NCBI RefSeq assembly: GCF_031755915.1
Contig: NC_083383.1
Coordinates: 30,359,501-30,423,500, forward strand
Direction of reading: 5' to 3'
Origin: Ziziphus jujuba
Lineage: Eukaryota > Streptophyta > Magnoliopsida > Rosales > Rhamnaceae
Length of the DNA: 64,000 bases
Position numbers and translations under genes: made by a program. The first letter of the stretch is position 1, and each line of letters starts with the position of its first letter. This document shows, piece after piece, positions 63,195 to 64,000 of this stretch. Below the pieces are notes generated by a model. The model saw only the letters and a program-made list of their open reading frames with translations, did not search any database and was not told the origin of the DNA.

Positions 63195-64000
63195 ATGGAT
63201 ATTCTGCATTTCTTTTTCGGAGTCTGTGGTGGGTTTTCAGTTTCCTTCTTGATTTTCTTTCATTTTCGTTGTTTATTTTGCTCTGTTCTTTAACTGTTGG
63301 ATTAATGTTTTGCTCTGTTTTTTTCAAAATACAGGAAATGCTGCTGCTTTGTTCCTCTTCTTGTCTCCAACGTATGCATAACTGAGGAAAAAAAATTTTC
63401 TCATTCTCTCATTTTCTTGGGATTATTTTTTGGTCCTAGTCCTTTCTTTTTTGTGGATTTCCTTGATAGGTTTCCAATTGATCCATAATAAGTTTTGTAC
63501 TTCTTGTTTTTGTTTGTTTAAATTCTGCGTCAATTTTGTGCAGAGTTTCCCTTGCTTTTAAAACTTTGACTTACTATATTATCCATGATTATTATCTGCA
63601 TATAGAAATCCAAAACTTTTTGTTACGTTAAAAAGAAAATTTTGGTGTTATTGTATATGATAGGATAACATTCAAGAGGATCGTAAAGAACAGGTCCACA
63701 GAGCAATTTTCAGGCATTCCGTACGTGATGACTCTGCTGAATTGCCTTCTTTCAGCTTGGTACTTCTTAATTTTCTTCCTCAATATTCAACCTCTTCTTT
63801 TCTTTTTTCTTTTTAATTTTTTTAATTTTTGATTCTATATTCATGGAATTAGGCCTATTTTTTGGTTAATGCATGCCAGACGGTTGTCTAAGTAGCAATA
63901 TTTATCTTTTACCTCATGCCTGCCATGCCTTCTTTGTGAACTAAACTAAATGACAAAAGCTGCCCCTACTTTTTGCTTCTTCTTTTTTTTTTTTTTTAAT
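63195..64000 (+). CDS. SWEET1: SWEET1-type sugar transporter, 5' part only
   Basis: Exons seen: 63195-63228, 63335-63371, 63664-63759; coding continues beyond the window after the donor GCTTG|GTACTT. The joined frame reads MDILHFFFGVCGNAAALFLF, then LSPTITFKRIVKNRSTEQFS and GIPYVMTLLNCLLSAW. This is the start of the first MtN3/saliva three-helix bundle, with the conserved Asn after FG and the TFKRI..K.STEQFSG loop. The wording fits the SWEET1 clade (clade I, mainly glucose) best, although only about 56 of an expected 250 residues are visible. SWEETs are bidirectional plasma- or vacuolar-membrane sugar uniporters. Very short first exons and this phase pattern are normal for the family. Confidence 0.88.

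Noticed and set aside
1..64000. CRISPR array, bacterial operons or tRNA genes
   Set aside because: No regularly spaced repeats of that kind, no prokaryotic gene layout, and no sequence that I could fold into a complete tRNA. The box A/B-like words at 50.4 and 58.6 kb are only weak SINE candidates.

Overview
The window is nuclear DNA of a flowering plant, almost certainly a eudicot. Genes have GT-AG introns, long AT-rich spacers, microsatellites and degenerate plant transposons, and every recognisable protein is a plant family. I cannot name the species.

Layout. 1-1.8 kb: a 5'-truncated LINE inserted, with an 18-bp target-site duplication, just upstream of the last exon of a broken phytocyanin (blue-copper-like) gene. 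1.8-7.3 kb: AT-rich spacer. 7.4-12.1 kb, minus strand: a complete PIN6-type auxin transporter (7 exons, 561 aa). 12.1-16.9 kb: spacer. 16.9-25.4 kb, minus strand: a complete SPT5 transcription elongation factor (22 exons, 1036 aa, one GC-AG intron). 25.4-38.7 kb: a rearranged, transposon-rich interval with a truncated Ty1/copia element (about 29.2-32.2 kb), an hAT element with perfect 8-bp target duplications (32360-36555), and sequence blocks copied from SPT5 and from the upstream region of the next gene. 38.7-41.7 kb, plus: a GT47 exostosin-like glycosyltransferase (8 exons, 477 aa). 42.7-44.7 kb, plus: PPD4, a thylakoid-lumen PsbP-domain protein (5 exons, 277 aa). 44.9-46.6 kb, minus, and 47.2-49.1 kb, plus: two intronless PPR genes in head-to-head orientation. 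49.1-62.9 kb: a long gene-poor AT-rich spacer with only weak repeat candidates. 63.2 kb to the end, plus: the first three exons of a SWEET1-type sugar transporter that runs off the window.

The genes are independent transcription units; plants have no operons here. Their order is informative: from memory, the Arabidopsis relatives of the SWEET1, GT47, PPD4 and PIN6 genes lie in two paired regions of chromosome 1 (around At1g21460-At1g21480 and At1g77090-At1g77110), so this window probably preserves the ancestral, unsplit order.

The most interesting structural observation is an old tandem duplication. Three blocks occur twice in the same order and orientation: SPT5 intron 20 (17.9 kb), SPT5 exons 3-4 (22.4 kb) and the GT47 upstream region (28.1-28.8 kb), then again at 29.0, 37.5 and 37.9-38.4 kb. 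Both outer genes stayed intact while the internal SPT5 copy was deleted and filled with the copia and hAT elements. I found no undescribed molecular system, CRISPR array or convincing tRNA gene.
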